Source of the DNA: Bog-756 sp963704615
GTDB taxonomy: Bacteria; Actinomycetota; Acidimicrobiia; Acidimicrobiales; RAAP-2
Length of the DNA: 64,000 bases
Assembly (NCBI GenBank): GCA_963704615.1
Contig: OY969923.1
Coordinates: forward strand, 2,790,001-2,854,000
Direction of reading: 5' to 3'
Shown: positions 32,710 through 41,308 of the stretch, piece after piece
Layout of the letters: the number at the start of each line of letters is the position of its first letter
Position numbering within the stretch: the first letter of the stretch is position 1
The notes under the pieces: generated by a model
Databases searched by the model: none
Seen by the model: the letters and a program-made list of their open reading frames with translations, nothing else
Told to the model about the DNA's origin: nothing
Translations under genes and position numbers: made by a program

Positions 32710-33888
32710 GACCCCGAGGATCAAACCACTGGTGGGGACGCCCGTACCCGCCGTCACCAGAACGTGGCCGACATCGGCTACCTGATTGACCGAGTTGCCC
32801 CGCACCTGTCGCACCCCTTCGGCGATGCCGTTCATCCCGTGCAGATAGGCCTCGCCTAACTGCCCACCATGGGTGTTGATGGGCAGTTCCCCTCCAAGCT
32901 CGATATTTCCGTCACGGACGAAGTCCTTGGCTTCACCCTTGCCGCAGAATCCGAGCTCCTCCAGCTGATAGAGGACGTAGGGGGTGAAGTGATCGTAAAG
33001 AACGGCGGTCTGGATGTCTGAGGGGGTAAGGCCGGAGACCTCCCACAACTGACGAGCCACCGCCGCCATCTCCCCCAGTCCGCAGAGATCGTCCGCGTAG
33101 TAGGAGGTCATCATCTCCTGACCAGGGCCCGCGCCCTGAGCGGCCGCCTCGATGACCACCGGCGTAGAGGGGAGGTCACGGGCCCTCTCGAGTGAGGTGA
33201 CCACCAGGGCCTGGCCCCCGTCGGTCTCCTGACAGCAGTCGAGCAGGTGAAGCGGCTCGACGATCCATCGCGAGGCCTGGTGTTCTTCGAGGGTGATCGG
33301 CTTGTCGTAGAACCAGGCCTTGGGATTGGTGGCCGCGTGCTTTCGATCGGCCACCGCCACCCGACCGAGATCCTCCGACGTCGCACCGGTCACGTGCAGG
33401 TAGCGTTGAGCCGCCATTGCCACCCACTGGGCCGGCGTGAGCAACCCCACCGGTGCGTACCAAGCGAAATTGGCAGTCTCCGCATTGGGGATGGGGGGCC
33501 GATCCTGCACACCAGCCCCAAATCGGTTCCCCGATCGCTCGTTGAAGGCTCGGTAGCAGACGACGACATCGGCCACGCCGGATTCAACGGCCATCGCCGC
33601 TTGTTGGATGGTGGCGCAACCGGCACCGCCCCCGTAGTGGATGCGGCTGAAGAAGGAGAGTTCGCCCATGCCCAAGCTGCGAGCGATCTCGATCTCCGGA
33701 TTGGTGTCCGAACTGAAGGTGACCAGACCATCCACCTCGGCCGGCTCGATACCCGCATCACGTAAAGCGAGATCGACAGCTTCGGCAGCCAGGCGAAGTT
33801 CGCTGCGACCCGATTCCTTGGAGAACTCGGTGGCGCCGATACCGACGACTGCTGTCGTGCCGGCAAAAGAGTGATCGGTGCCGCTCAC
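32701..33888 (-). CDS. ltp2: Ltp2-like steroid side-chain aldolase (lipid-transfer/thiolase fold)
   Basis: A 395-residue thiolase-like protein of the SCP-x/Ltp branch. It has VVGIGATEFSKESGRSELRLAAEAV, FFSRIHYGGGAGCATIQQAAMAV, LYDHFTPYVLYQLEELGFCGKGEAKDFV and INTHGGQLGEAYLHGMNGIAEGVRQVRG. In Ltp2, tyrosines in the last two regions catalyse the retro-aldol release of propionyl-CoA from the steroid side chain; matching tyrosines are visible here, but I align them only by eye. It ends the fadE29-chsH2-fadE28-chsH1-ltp2 operon, and its GTG start overlaps the chsH1 stop by four bases. Ltp2 needs the DUF35 domain of ChsH2, encoded two genes upstream. Confidence 0.86.
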   Translation of the reverse strand: MSGTDHSFAGTTAVVGIGATEFSKESGRSELRLAAEAVDLALRDAGIEPAEVDGLVTFSSDTNPEIEIARSLGMGELSFFSRIHYGGGAGCATIQQAAMAVESGVADVVVCYRAFNERSGNRFGAGVQDRPPIPNAETANFAWYAPVGLLTPAQWVAMAAQRYLHVTGATSEDLGRVAVADRKHAATNPKAWFYDKPITLEEHQASRWIVEPLHLLDCCQETDGGQALVVTSLERARDLPSTPVVIEAAAQGAGPGQEMMTSYYADDLCGLGEMAAVARQLWEVSGLTPSDIQTAVLYDHFTPYVLYQLEELGFCGKGEAKDFVRDGNIELGGELPINTHGGQLGEAYLHGMNGIAEGVRQVRGNSVNQVADVGHVLVTAGTGVPTSGLILGVDG

Positions 33889-34394
33889 TGGACCGAACCG
33901 CCGGCAGTCGATTCCGCAACACCGGATGCCTGGGCAGGAAGCAGGAGGCGCACGGTGCCACTCACGTGGTCACCCAGGCTGTTGGCGCCCCGGACGGTCA
34001 CCTCGACGCCGCCTTGCCCATTGGCCCCCAGCGCATCGTCCTTAGCGGTGACCGAACCCGTCAGGGTCATGGTGTCGTCGGGGTAATTCGGGGCGCCCAG
34101 GCGGATGTTGACGTCGGTGAGCACCGCGCCCGGTCCCGACCAGTCGGTCACGTACCGCCCGACAAGTCCGTTGGTGGAGAGGATGTTCATGAAGATGTCC
34201 TTGGACCCTCGCTCCACGGCCTTCACCGAGTCGTGGTGAACGTCCTGGTAGTCACGTGAGGCTATGGCCGTCGACACGATCAAGGTCCGGGTGAGGGGAA
34301 TGGACAACACGGGGAGTTCGTCACCTACTGACACCTCCCCGAAGGGAAGCGTGGTGGTTCGGGGATCTCCAGGTGTGTTCGAGATCGGGCTCAT
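33885..34394 (-). CDS. chsH1: ChsH1-like MaoC-domain enoyl-CoA hydratase subunit
   Basis: A 169-residue single hotdog (MaoC-like) protein with VGDELPVLSIPLTRTLIVSTAIASRDYQDVHHDSVKAVERGSKDIFMNILSTNGLVGRYVTDW. The Asp and His of RDYQDVHHD match the catalytic pair of hydratase 2 enzymes. ChsH1 partners with ChsH2 to hydrate the 3-oxo-pregna-diene-carboxyl-CoA side chain in mycobacteria; here this is inferred from order and similarity. Start and stop overlap fadE28 and ltp2 by four bases each. Confidence 0.86.
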   Translation of the reverse strand: MSPISNTPGDPRTTTLPFGEVSVGDELPVLSIPLTRTLIVSTAIASRDYQDVHHDSVKAVERGSKDIFMNILSTNGLVGRYVTDWSGPGAVLTDVNIRLGAPNYPDDTMTLTGSVTAKDDALGANGQGGVEVTVRGANSLGDHVSGTVRLLLPAQASGVAESTAGGSVQ

Positions 34395-35551
34395 ATCGGC
34401 ACCTCTCGACCTGCTTTCAGCTCGTCCATCAGCTGCACTCCCAGTCGGGCCAGCTGACTGCTCGGTGGCCCGAGCAGCAATTCGATCTGCTTGCCCCACA
34501 GGAAGTACCGATGGATCGGATACGAGATGTCGGCGCCCAGGCCCCCGTGGAGGTGTTGGGTGGCGAACACGGCCCGCTGCCCCGCCTCGGCTGCGAACCA
34601 CGAGGCGACGCTCACGGCGAGATTCGCGTCGAGTCCATGGTCCAACCGCCACGCCGCTTGCCACATGGTGACCCGGATCGACTCGGTATCGATGGCGGCG
34701 TCGGCGGCCCGGAGCATGGTCCCCTGGAAGGTCGAGAGAGGCCGACCGAATTGCTCGCGACTGTTGAGATAGTCGGCGGTCTGTGCCACCGCCGCCTCGG
34801 TCACGCCGACCTGCAGAGCACAGAGCCCGGTCCACGCCGTGTCCAGCATCGACATCACCACGTCTCGCCCGCTCTCCGAGGCACCGCCGGCCAGCAGATC
34901 ATCGGAGGACACCTCCACCCCATCCAGATGGAGGTGTGGGTGGATCTCGCGGTTGGTGGTGACGGCCCGCTCGACCCTCACCCCGGTGGCCTGGGGGTCA
35001 ACCGCGGCGACGACCACGCCCCCGTCGAGGGCCGCCGGGATCAGGACCCGGTCCGCCACGTGGGCGAAAGGAACGGCAAAGGCGGTGCCGGACAGCGACA
35101 CGCCGTCGGTCCGTCGCACCGCGGTGATCGAGGGGCGACCCTCGCCTCCCGTGGCCACATCTCCGGCCGCATCGGTCAGGGCGGCGGTCAGCACCGTGTC
35201 ACCCGACACGACGCTCGGAAGCACTCGCTCCTTCAGTGAGTCGGAGCCGAATGCGGCGATGGGCATGACTCCGAGGGCCACCGTGGCCCACACCGGCACC
35301 GGGGCCACCGACCGCCCCTGCGCCTCGAGGACGAGGGCAAGTTCCACCAACCCGTAACCGCCGCCCCCGTAGGCCTTGGGCACCGACAGCCCGAGCAGGT
35401 CGGCACGAGCAAGCTCGGTCCACAGCTCACGGTCCATGCGGTCCTCGGTGGCCTCCACCTTCTGCACGCGTTCGGGTGTCACCAGCCCGCCGAAGATGCC
35501 CTCGGCGGCCTCGGCGATGGCCTCTTGCTCCTCGTTCAGGGTGAAGTCCAT
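34391..35551 (-). CDS. fadE28: FadE28-like acyl-CoA dehydrogenase (ChsE-type subunit)
   Basis: A 386-residue acyl-CoA dehydrogenase starting MDFTLNEEQEAIAEAAEGIF. It has the N-terminal helical domain, a beta domain and a C-terminal helical domain (REQFGRPLSTFQGTMLRAADAAIDTESIR and HLHGGLGADISYPIHRYFLWGK). It resembles the degenerate ChsE-type subunit (FadE28), which pairs with a second FadE (FadE29) to form one active site in an alpha2beta2 enzyme that dehydrogenates the three-carbon steroid side chain. The start overlaps the chsH2 stop as TGATG. Confidence 0.85.
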   Translation of the reverse strand: MDFTLNEEQEAIAEAAEGIFGGLVTPERVQKVEATEDRMDRELWTELARADLLGLSVPKAYGGGGYGLVELALVLEAQGRSVAPVPVWATVALGVMPIAAFGSDSLKERVLPSVVSGDTVLTAALTDAAGDVATGGEGRPSITAVRRTDGVSLSGTAFAVPFAHVADRVLIPAALDGGVVVAAVDPQATGVRVERAVTTNREIHPHLHLDGVEVSSDDLLAGGASESGRDVVMSMLDTAWTGLCALQVGVTEAAVAQTADYLNSREQFGRPLSTFQGTMLRAADAAIDTESIRVTMWQAAWRLDHGLDANLAVSVASWFAAEAGQRAVFATQHLHGGLGADISYPIHRYFLWGKQIELLLGPPSSQLARLGVQLMDELKAGREVPI

Positions 35552-36624
35552 CAGCTCCCTCTCGTCTTCCCGGACCCCGCCGACGGCGGTGAGGGGTCCG
35601 GTCGGAACACCGGCAGTGTGAGTTCGTCGTCGAAGGCCTCGAAACCGGCCAGGACCGGCATCCCGATGGACACGCTTTCGGGTGTGATGCCAGCGACGTT
35701 GGCCACCAGGCGTGTGCCCTCTTCCAGCTCGACGAGAGCCACCACAAGGGGATAATCGAATGCCGGCACCTGAGGGTAGTGGTTGACTACATAGCTGTAG
35801 ATCGTGCCCCGACCGGACGCGGTGACCGCATCCCACTCGAAGGAGCGGCACTGCGCGCATGCTGGCCGAGGTGGGTGACGGAGAGTCCCACAATTGGTGC
35901 ACCGCTGGATGAGCAGCTTGTGCTCCTTGGCCCCTTCGAAGAAGAAGCGGTTGTCCGGGGTCAGCGCCGGGCGCGGTCGTTTCGGACGTGACGCCGCTGC
36001 CTCCATTCCCGTTTCGGTCGAGGTGGGACGCGGCTTGAACTTGAGGATCCGGAACCGCATGGTGGCCACCGGATCACCGTCTTGATCGGTGTACTCCGAT
36101 CGGGTGGTGATGAAGTGCCCGACTCCGAGAGCGGTCTCCTTCTCCGGCGACACCGAGTCGATGACCGAGCTGACCTCGAGACGATCGCCCAACGCAAGCG
36201 GCCGCACGTAGTGCTGGTCGCAGTTGGTGGCCACCACCGAAGTGAATCCGGCATCATCGAGGAGGGCCATCAAGCGCTCATGGGGGGTGTCGCCTGACGC
36301 CAGACCCTTGCCCCGGGCCTCTTCGGTCTCCAGGGAGGCGCGCAGGCCCCGCATGGTCCAGGCCTGCAACATGGAGGGGGGGGCGATGATGCCGTCGAAC
36401 CCGGCTTCTTGTGCCGCGGCCTCGTCGACATAGACAGAGTTGCGATCGCCCATGGCCTCGACCCAGTGGCGGATCATGGGCAGGTTGACGGCATCAGAAC
36501 TCCGCACGCTGGGTCCGGGGGACAGGCCGACGAAGGATTGGAGCCGTTCATCGAACGTCATTCCGGCGATAGGCGGCTCGGATGCTTCGGAGCTTTCCTG
36601 TGTTGTCATGTCCTGTGCGCTCAC
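35551..36624 (-). CDS. chsH2: ChsH2-like MaoC-DUF35 fusion
   Basis: A 357-residue two-domain protein. Residues about 20-195 form a MaoC-like hotdog domain (MIRHWVEAMGDRNSVYVDEAAAQEAGFDGIIAPPSMLQAWTM). After a Pro/Arg-rich linker, residues about 220-345 form a DUF35 zinc/OB-fold domain (CTNCGTLRHPPRPACAQC, then GTIYSYVVNHYPQVPAFDYP). This is the arrangement of mycobacterial ChsH2, where the MaoC half pairs with ChsH1 and the DUF35 half forms the aldolase with Ltp2. The GTG at 36624 overlaps the fadE29 stop as GTGA; an ATG at 36609 is the alternative. Confidence 0.88.
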   Translation of the reverse strand: MSAQDMTTQESSEASEPPIAGMTFDERLQSFVGLSPGPSVRSSDAVNLPMIRHWVEAMGDRNSVYVDEAAAQEAGFDGIIAPPSMLQAWTMRGLRASLETEEARGKGLASGDTPHERLMALLDDAGFTSVVATNCDQHYVRPLALGDRLEVSSVIDSVSPEKETALGVGHFITTRSEYTDQDGDPVATMRFRILKFKPRPTSTETGMEAAASRPKRPRPALTPDNRFFFEGAKEHKLLIQRCTNCGTLRHPPRPACAQCRSFEWDAVTASGRGTIYSYVVNHYPQVPAFDYPLVVALVELEEGTRLVANVAGITPESVSIGMPVLAGFEAFDDELTLPVFRPDPSPPSAGSGKTRGS

Positions 36625-37782
36625 CGGGATGACCGTTTCATCCCGAGGCCGGCCATGGCCAGGATCTCGCGTTGGACCTCGTTCACCCCGCCGCCGAATG
36701 TGTTGATCTGTGCTTGACGGCCGGCCCGTTCGAGCTCGCCGTGGAGGGCGGCACCAGGAGAGCCCGGACTCATGTAGCCGGCGGCACCGACCACACCGAG
36801 CAGGCGTCGATAGATCTCCACCGTCGACTCGGTGCCGAAGACCTTGACTGCGGAAGAGTCCGCGGGGCCGAGGGTGTCGGCGGCCACGGCCGCCGTCATT
36901 CGCCAGTTGAGCAGCTTCTGAGCTTGGAGCAGCGCGTAGGTCCGAGCCAGATCGGCCTGGACCCATCCGACATCGGCGCTCCCATGGTCGACCACCCAGG
37001 CGGCCGTTTCGGTCCACAGACGTTGGGCCAAGGCGCCGACGGCAGCCAGGCCAACCCTCTCGTGGTTGAGCTGACCGGTAATCAGTCGCCAACCCTCGTT
37101 GAGGTCACCGATGAGCGCCGACCGGGGCACCCGCACGTTGTCGTAGTAGGAGGCAGTGGTGGCCACACCCCCGACAGTGACCAGCGGGGTGCAGGAGAAC
37201 CCCGGCGAGGACGTCGGCACCAGAAAGATCGAGATGCCCTTGTGCTTGGGGGCATCAGGGTCGGTGCGGCTGGCGAGCCAGATGTAATCGGCCTGATCAG
37301 CCCCGCTGGTGAAGATCTTGTTCCCGTTGATGGTCCATTCATCGCCGTCAAGGACGGCCCGCGTCCGCAGTGAGGCCAGGTCGGTACCAGCTCCGGGCTC
37401 GGTGTAACCGATGGCGAAGTTGATCTCTCCGGCCAGGATCCCCGACAAAAAGAAGCTCTTCTGCTCCTCGGTCCCGTAACGCATGATGGTCGGACCCACG
37501 GTGTTGAGGGTCACGAAAGGGAACGGCGCTCTGGCCCTCTGCACCTCGGTGAAGAAGATGAAATTGATCAGAGGTCGGACGCCCCTGGCCGCCGTACTCC
37601 TTGGGCCACCCGATCCCCAACCAGCCGTCCTTGCCCATGCGCCGGACGAGTGATCGAAAGACCTCGCCTCCCTCACCCTCGCTGTCGAGGGCGTGACGCA
37701 CCTCATCGGTCAGTAGGTCGGCAAAATAGGCCCGCAGCTCTGCCCGCAGGGCCAACTCCTCAGTGGTCTCCTCGAGGTGCAT
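36621..37782 (-). pseudogene. fadE29: FadE29-like acyl-CoA dehydrogenase, one-base frameshift
   Basis: Two frames together give a complete FadE29-like protein of about 386 residues. The N-terminal part (ATG 37782) reads to WLGIGWPKEYGGQGR. The remainder reads FIFFTEVQRARAPFPFVTLNTVGPT, then YTEPGAGTDLASLRTRAV, KHKGISIFLVPT, the GWRLITGQLNHERV region and a C-terminal INTFGGGVNEVQREILAMAG. Removing one T from the TTT (plus-strand AAA at 37561-37563) restores GAT CAA TTC ATC TTC TTC ACC. The gene heads the operon, and its stop overlaps chsH2. It could be a real lesion or a sequencing error in a homopolymer. Without FadE29 the FadE28 partner should be inactive. Confidence 0.85.
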
Positions 37783-37948
37783 GACGTGCGATCCCTTCAC
37801 TCTCTAGACATCGGCGCGAGGCCCGGCGCTGCTGCCGGCGTGGGAGCAGCGAGTCGGCCTCCACCGCCCAAGCACCTCACGACCTGGTTCTTCGTTGCCA
37901 GACGACCGGTGCGTAGCTTTGGTCACGGCGCCACTGACCTATGATAAC

Positions 37949-37962
37949 TGATACACGTTCTA
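37949..37962. promoter_or_regulatory. KstR-type box between fadE29 and CYP125-like gene (one mismatch)
   Basis: TGATACACGTTCTA matches TnnAACnnGTTnnA except T for A at position 4. It is embedded in a longer dyad: GATAAC (37943-37948) and GTTATC (37968-37973) flank it, and ACGTT/AACGT half-sites repeat inside. It lies between the divergent side-chain operon and P450 gene, where it could control both. Confidence 0.5.
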
Positions 37963-38032
37963 GAAACGTTATCGACACTGATCTCGCCTGGTGCCGGCCG
38001 GCGATGGCCGCAAGCCCAGGGGGGGAGGCACC

Positions 38033-39262
38033 GTGGAACTGACTGACATCGATCTGTGTGACTCGGCCAACTTCGTGGACGCCGTCCCCCACGAGTGGTT
38101 TGCCTTCCTCCGCCGTGAGGCACCAGTGCAGTGGCACCCGGACCCTCAAGGCTTCGCCGAGGGATTCTGGTCGGTCACGCGCTATGACGATTGCGTCGGC
38201 GTGAACCGCGACTATGAGCACTTTTCGTCGCACCGAGCCGCTGCTCTATTCACCGACATGGATGAGGATGCGCTCGCTCAGCAGCGGATGATGATGCTCA
38301 ACATGGACCCGCCCATGCACACCCGCTATCGCCGGCTGGTCAACAAGGGCTTCACCCCCCGGATGATCCGCGATCTCGAGGCCAAGGTGGTGGCCTCGGC
38401 GGATGGCATCATCGACAGTGTCTGCGAGGCGGGGCGAGCAGACTTCGTCGAGCAAATCTCTGCTGAGCTGCCCTTGCAGGTCATCGCTGACCTGATGGGA
38501 GTCCCCCAGGAGGACAGGCACCTGGTCTTCGACTGGTCCAACAAGATGATCGGCTCGGAAGACCCCGAATACCAGCTCAGCCCCGACGCAGCGGCCCAGG
38601 CGTCCATGGAATTGTACGCTTTTGCCGACGAGCTGTGCGCCAAGAAGCGGCTCGATCCCCACGATGATCTGTTCAGCGTCCTCACCCACGCCGACATCGA
38701 CGGCGACCAGCTGTCGCAACTCGAGCTCGACCTCTTCTTCCTCCTCCTGTCGGTTGCCGGCAACGAGACCACCCGAAACCTGATCTCCGGGGCCATGGTC
38801 GCCTTCTTCGACAATCCCGATCAATGGGAGAGGCTCAGGGCAGATCGTTCACTGATGCCGTCGGCCGTCGAGGAGATGCTCCGCTATGTGTCTCCCGTGA
38901 TGCACTTCCGCCGACAGGCAACCGGGGATGTGGCCATCGGTGACCAGAAGATCGCCGAAGGCGACAAAGTGATCTTCTGGCACATTTCGGCCAATCGGGA
39001 CGAATCTGTCTTCTCCAATCCGAACGAGTTCGACATCGGTCGCACCCCCAACAATCACATGGCCTTCGGAGGGGGTGGTCCTCATTTCTGCCTGGGCGCG
39101 AATCTGGCCCGCATGGAGATCCGAGTCATGTTCGACCGGCTCCTCGAGCGCATTCCCGACATCCGACTCGACGGTGAGGTGCAGCGGCTCCGGTCCAACT
39201 TCATCAACGGGGTCAAGCACATTCCCGTGGCCTTCACCCCCTCGGCCCCCGTCGGCCGCTGA
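38033..39262 (+). CDS. CYP125-like cytochrome P450 (steroid C26/27 hydroxylase type)
   Basis: A 409-residue soluble P450. MLNMDPPMHTRYRRLVNKGFTPRMI and LPLQVIADLMGVPQEDRHLVFDWSN follow mycobacterial CYP125/CYP142 closely. The I-helix oxygen motif is AGNETTRN, the ExxR motif EEMLR, and the heme loop FGGGGPHFCLGANLAR with the ligand Cys at residue 353. CYP125 oxidises the terminal side-chain carbon of cholesterol before CoA activation. I chose the GTG at 38033, which has a strong GGGGGAGG site. It is divergent from fadE29; in mycobacteria cyp125 is the first gene of the same operon. A CYP142 or CYP124 function is possible. Confidence 0.85.
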   Translation: MELTDIDLCDSANFVDAVPHEWFAFLRREAPVQWHPDPQGFAEGFWSVTRYDDCVGVNRDYEHFSSHRAAALFTDMDEDALAQQRMMMLNMDPPMHTRYRRLVNKGFTPRMIRDLEAKVVASADGIIDSVCEAGRADFVEQISAELPLQVIADLMGVPQEDRHLVFDWSNKMIGSEDPEYQLSPDAAAQASMELYAFADELCAKKRLDPHDDLFSVLTHADIDGDQLSQLELDLFFLLLSVAGNETTRNLISGAMVAFFDNPDQWERLRADRSLMPSAVEEMLRYVSPVMHFRRQATGDVAIGDQKIAEGDKVIFWHISANRDESVFSNPNEFDIGRTPNNHMAFGGGGPHFCLGANLARMEIRVMFDRLLERIPDIRLDGEVQRLRSNFINGVKHIPVAFTPSAPVGR

Positions 39263-39311
39263 AGCCAAGACCGCCCGAGCACGCGGCGCCAACCAGAAAG
39301 CGGACGCCCTC

Positions 39312-40205
39312 ATGCGTTTCCACCTCGCGGTCACCTTCTTGCCCCTCGATGAGACACTGAGCCTTGCCCCGGCATGCGACGAGATGGGCTACGCAGGGAT
39401 CTACTTCTCGGATCACCTGTTCAACCCCCGCGACCTGAAATCTCGCTACACCTATTCGAGTGCACCCGACGGCGCACCGTTCTGGGAGAAGGAAACCGAG
39501 TGGCCCGATCCGATGTGTCTCATTGCTGCGCTATCGTCGATCACCACCAAACTCACCTTCACCACGGGCGTGTACGTCGCACCAGTACGGGACCTGATCA
39601 CCGTGGCCAAGACGGTCGGCACGGCAGCGGTGTTGTCCGACAACCGGGTCAGGCTGGGCGTCGGAGTGGGCTGGTGCGAGGAGGAGTACATTCTCACTGG
39701 CCAGGACTTCCGCACCCGTGGCAAGAGGCTCAACGACATGATCCCAGCCCTGCGTGCCCTCTGGAAGGGAGGATGGGTGGAGTACCACGGACCTTTCTAC
39801 GACGTCCCGCCCTGCCAGATGAACCCGTCGCCCACGCTTCCCGTGCCCATCATCGGTGGTGGCCATTCGGAGCCTGCGCTCCTGAGGGCAGCCACTCTGT
39901 GCGACGGCTGGGTCAATACCGGGGCGGCGGCGCCTGAGGAGGCGTTCATGGAAGTGGCCAGGATCAACGACGCGCTCAAGAAGGCCGGCCGGGATGGTGA
40001 TCCTTTCTCGTTGTACTTGGCCGTCCGGGCGTTCCCCGATGTCGACCTGTACCGCCGCCTCGAGGAGGCCGGCGTCACCGACATCCTGTGCGCACCATGG
40101 ATGTCTGTCCAGGCCCAGGAGGGGGACACGCCCGAGTCGATCCGTCGCGCCCGGGCTGCCGTCTGCGAACAGTTCGCGGAGACCATCATCGCCGCCATGG
40201 CCTGA
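39312..40205 (+). CDS. LLM-class F420/FMN-dependent oxidoreductase
   Basis: A 297-residue luciferase-like protein with an N-terminal barrel strand and SLAPACDEMGYAGIYFSDHLF, TGVYVAPVRDLITVAKTVGTAAVLSDNRVRLGVGVGWCEEEY, RGKRLNDMIPALRALWKGG and VPIIGGGHSEPALLRAATLCDGW. These match the F420-dependent (TIGR03619-like) branch. The substrate is unknown. It starts 49 bases after the P450 stop and is followed by another LLM gene, so the three are probably one transcript under the same promoter. Confidence 0.87.
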   Translation: MRFHLAVTFLPLDETLSLAPACDEMGYAGIYFSDHLFNPRDLKSRYTYSSAPDGAPFWEKETEWPDPMCLIAALSSITTKLTFTTGVYVAPVRDLITVAKTVGTAAVLSDNRVRLGVGVGWCEEEYILTGQDFRTRGKRLNDMIPALRALWKGGWVEYHGPFYDVPPCQMNPSPTLPVPIIGGGHSEPALLRAATLCDGWVNTGAAAPEEAFMEVARINDALKKAGRDGDPFSLYLAVRAFPDVDLYRRLEEAGVTDILCAPWMSVQAQEGDTPESIRRARAAVCEQFAETIIAAMA

Positions 40206-40273
40206 TCGGCCCTGTACAGCACGGTGATCACCCGGCGCTATGGTCCGTGGGTGGTCATTCCGGGGAGGATTCG

Positions 40274-41308
40274 ATGAAGGACATGAAGCTCGGACTGCAG
40301 TTGGGCTATTGGGGATCCGGACCCCCGATCGGTGCCGGTGAACAGGTCGCCGAGGCGGAACGGCTCGGATTCGACTCGATCTGGACGGCGGAGGCCTACG
40401 GCTCGGATGCGCTCACCCCGCTGAGCTGGTGGGGGTCCCGGACCAGACAGGTGCGCCTCGGCACCGCTCTGTGCCAGCTGTCGGCGCGCACCCCGACAGC
40501 CATGGCCATGGCTGCTCTGACCCTCGATCACCTGTCCGGCGGCCGGTTCGTCCTCGGACTGGGTGTGTCCGGTCCTCAGGTGGTCGAGGGGTGGTACGGC
40601 CAGTCGTTCGAGAAGCCCCTGGCCCGGACCACCGAATACGTCGACATCGTACGTCGTGCCATTGCCCGCGAGGCACCCGTCACCAGCAATGGTCCCCACT
40701 ATCCGCTCCCTTACCCGGGCGGAACGGGGCTCGGCAAGCCCCTTAAGGCCATCGTGCATCCGCTCCGCAAGGAAATCCCGATCATCCTGGGGGCCGAAGG
40801 ACCGAAGAATGTCTCGCTGGCCGCCGAGATTGCCGACGGATGGTTCCCCATCTTCTTCTCGCCCAACGCGGTCAAGGCCTTCGAGCCGGCGCTCGCCGAA
40901 GGATTCAGCCGTCCCGGGGCCCGACACAGCGCGGACGACTTCGAGGTCATCGCCTTCGCCCCCACGCTCATCGATGACGACATCGAGCGCGCCGCAGACA
41001 ACTATCGCCCGATGATCGCCCTCTATATCGGAGGCATGGGGGCCAAGTCGATGAACTTCCACTTCGACGTCTTCGCCCGCATGGGATACGAAGCGGAGGC
41101 GGCCAAGATCCAGGAGCTCTACCTGGCCGGCCACAAGGACGAGGCCGCAGCCGCGGTCCCGACCGCGCTCATCGAGGACACCGCCCTGATCGGACCGAAA
41201 GAGAAAATCAGAGACGACCTCGAGGGCTGGCGTGAATCCATAGCGACAACGTTGCTGGTGGCGGGTGGTCCAGACACGCTTCGGACCATGGCGGAATTGG
41301 TTCTGTAG
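40274..41308 (+). CDS. LLM-class oxidoreductase, Rv3520c-like
   Basis: A 344-residue luciferase-like protein: MKLGLQLGYWGSGPP, FDSIWTAEAYGSDALTPLSWWGS, RLGTALCQLSARTPTAMAMAALTLDHLSGGRFVLGLGVSGPQVVEGWYGQ, PIILGAEGPKNVSLAAEIADGWFP. From memory this is strikingly like mycobacterial Rv3520c, a putative F420-dependent oxidoreductase within the steroid (KstR) gene region, which supports membership of the same pathway here. The start ATG has GGGGAGG seven bases upstream. Its 3' end abuts a truncated hydrolase gene on the opposite strand. Confidence 0.88.
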   Translation: MKDMKLGLQLGYWGSGPPIGAGEQVAEAERLGFDSIWTAEAYGSDALTPLSWWGSRTRQVRLGTALCQLSARTPTAMAMAALTLDHLSGGRFVLGLGVSGPQVVEGWYGQSFEKPLARTTEYVDIVRRAIAREAPVTSNGPHYPLPYPGGTGLGKPLKAIVHPLRKEIPIILGAEGPKNVSLAAEIADGWFPIFFSPNAVKAFEPALAEGFSRPGARHSADDFEVIAFAPTLIDDDIERAADNYRPMIALYIGGMGAKSMNFHFDVFARMGYEAEAAKIQELYLAGHKDEAAAAVPTALIEDTALIGPKEKIRDDLEGWRESIATTLLVAGGPDTLRTMAELVL

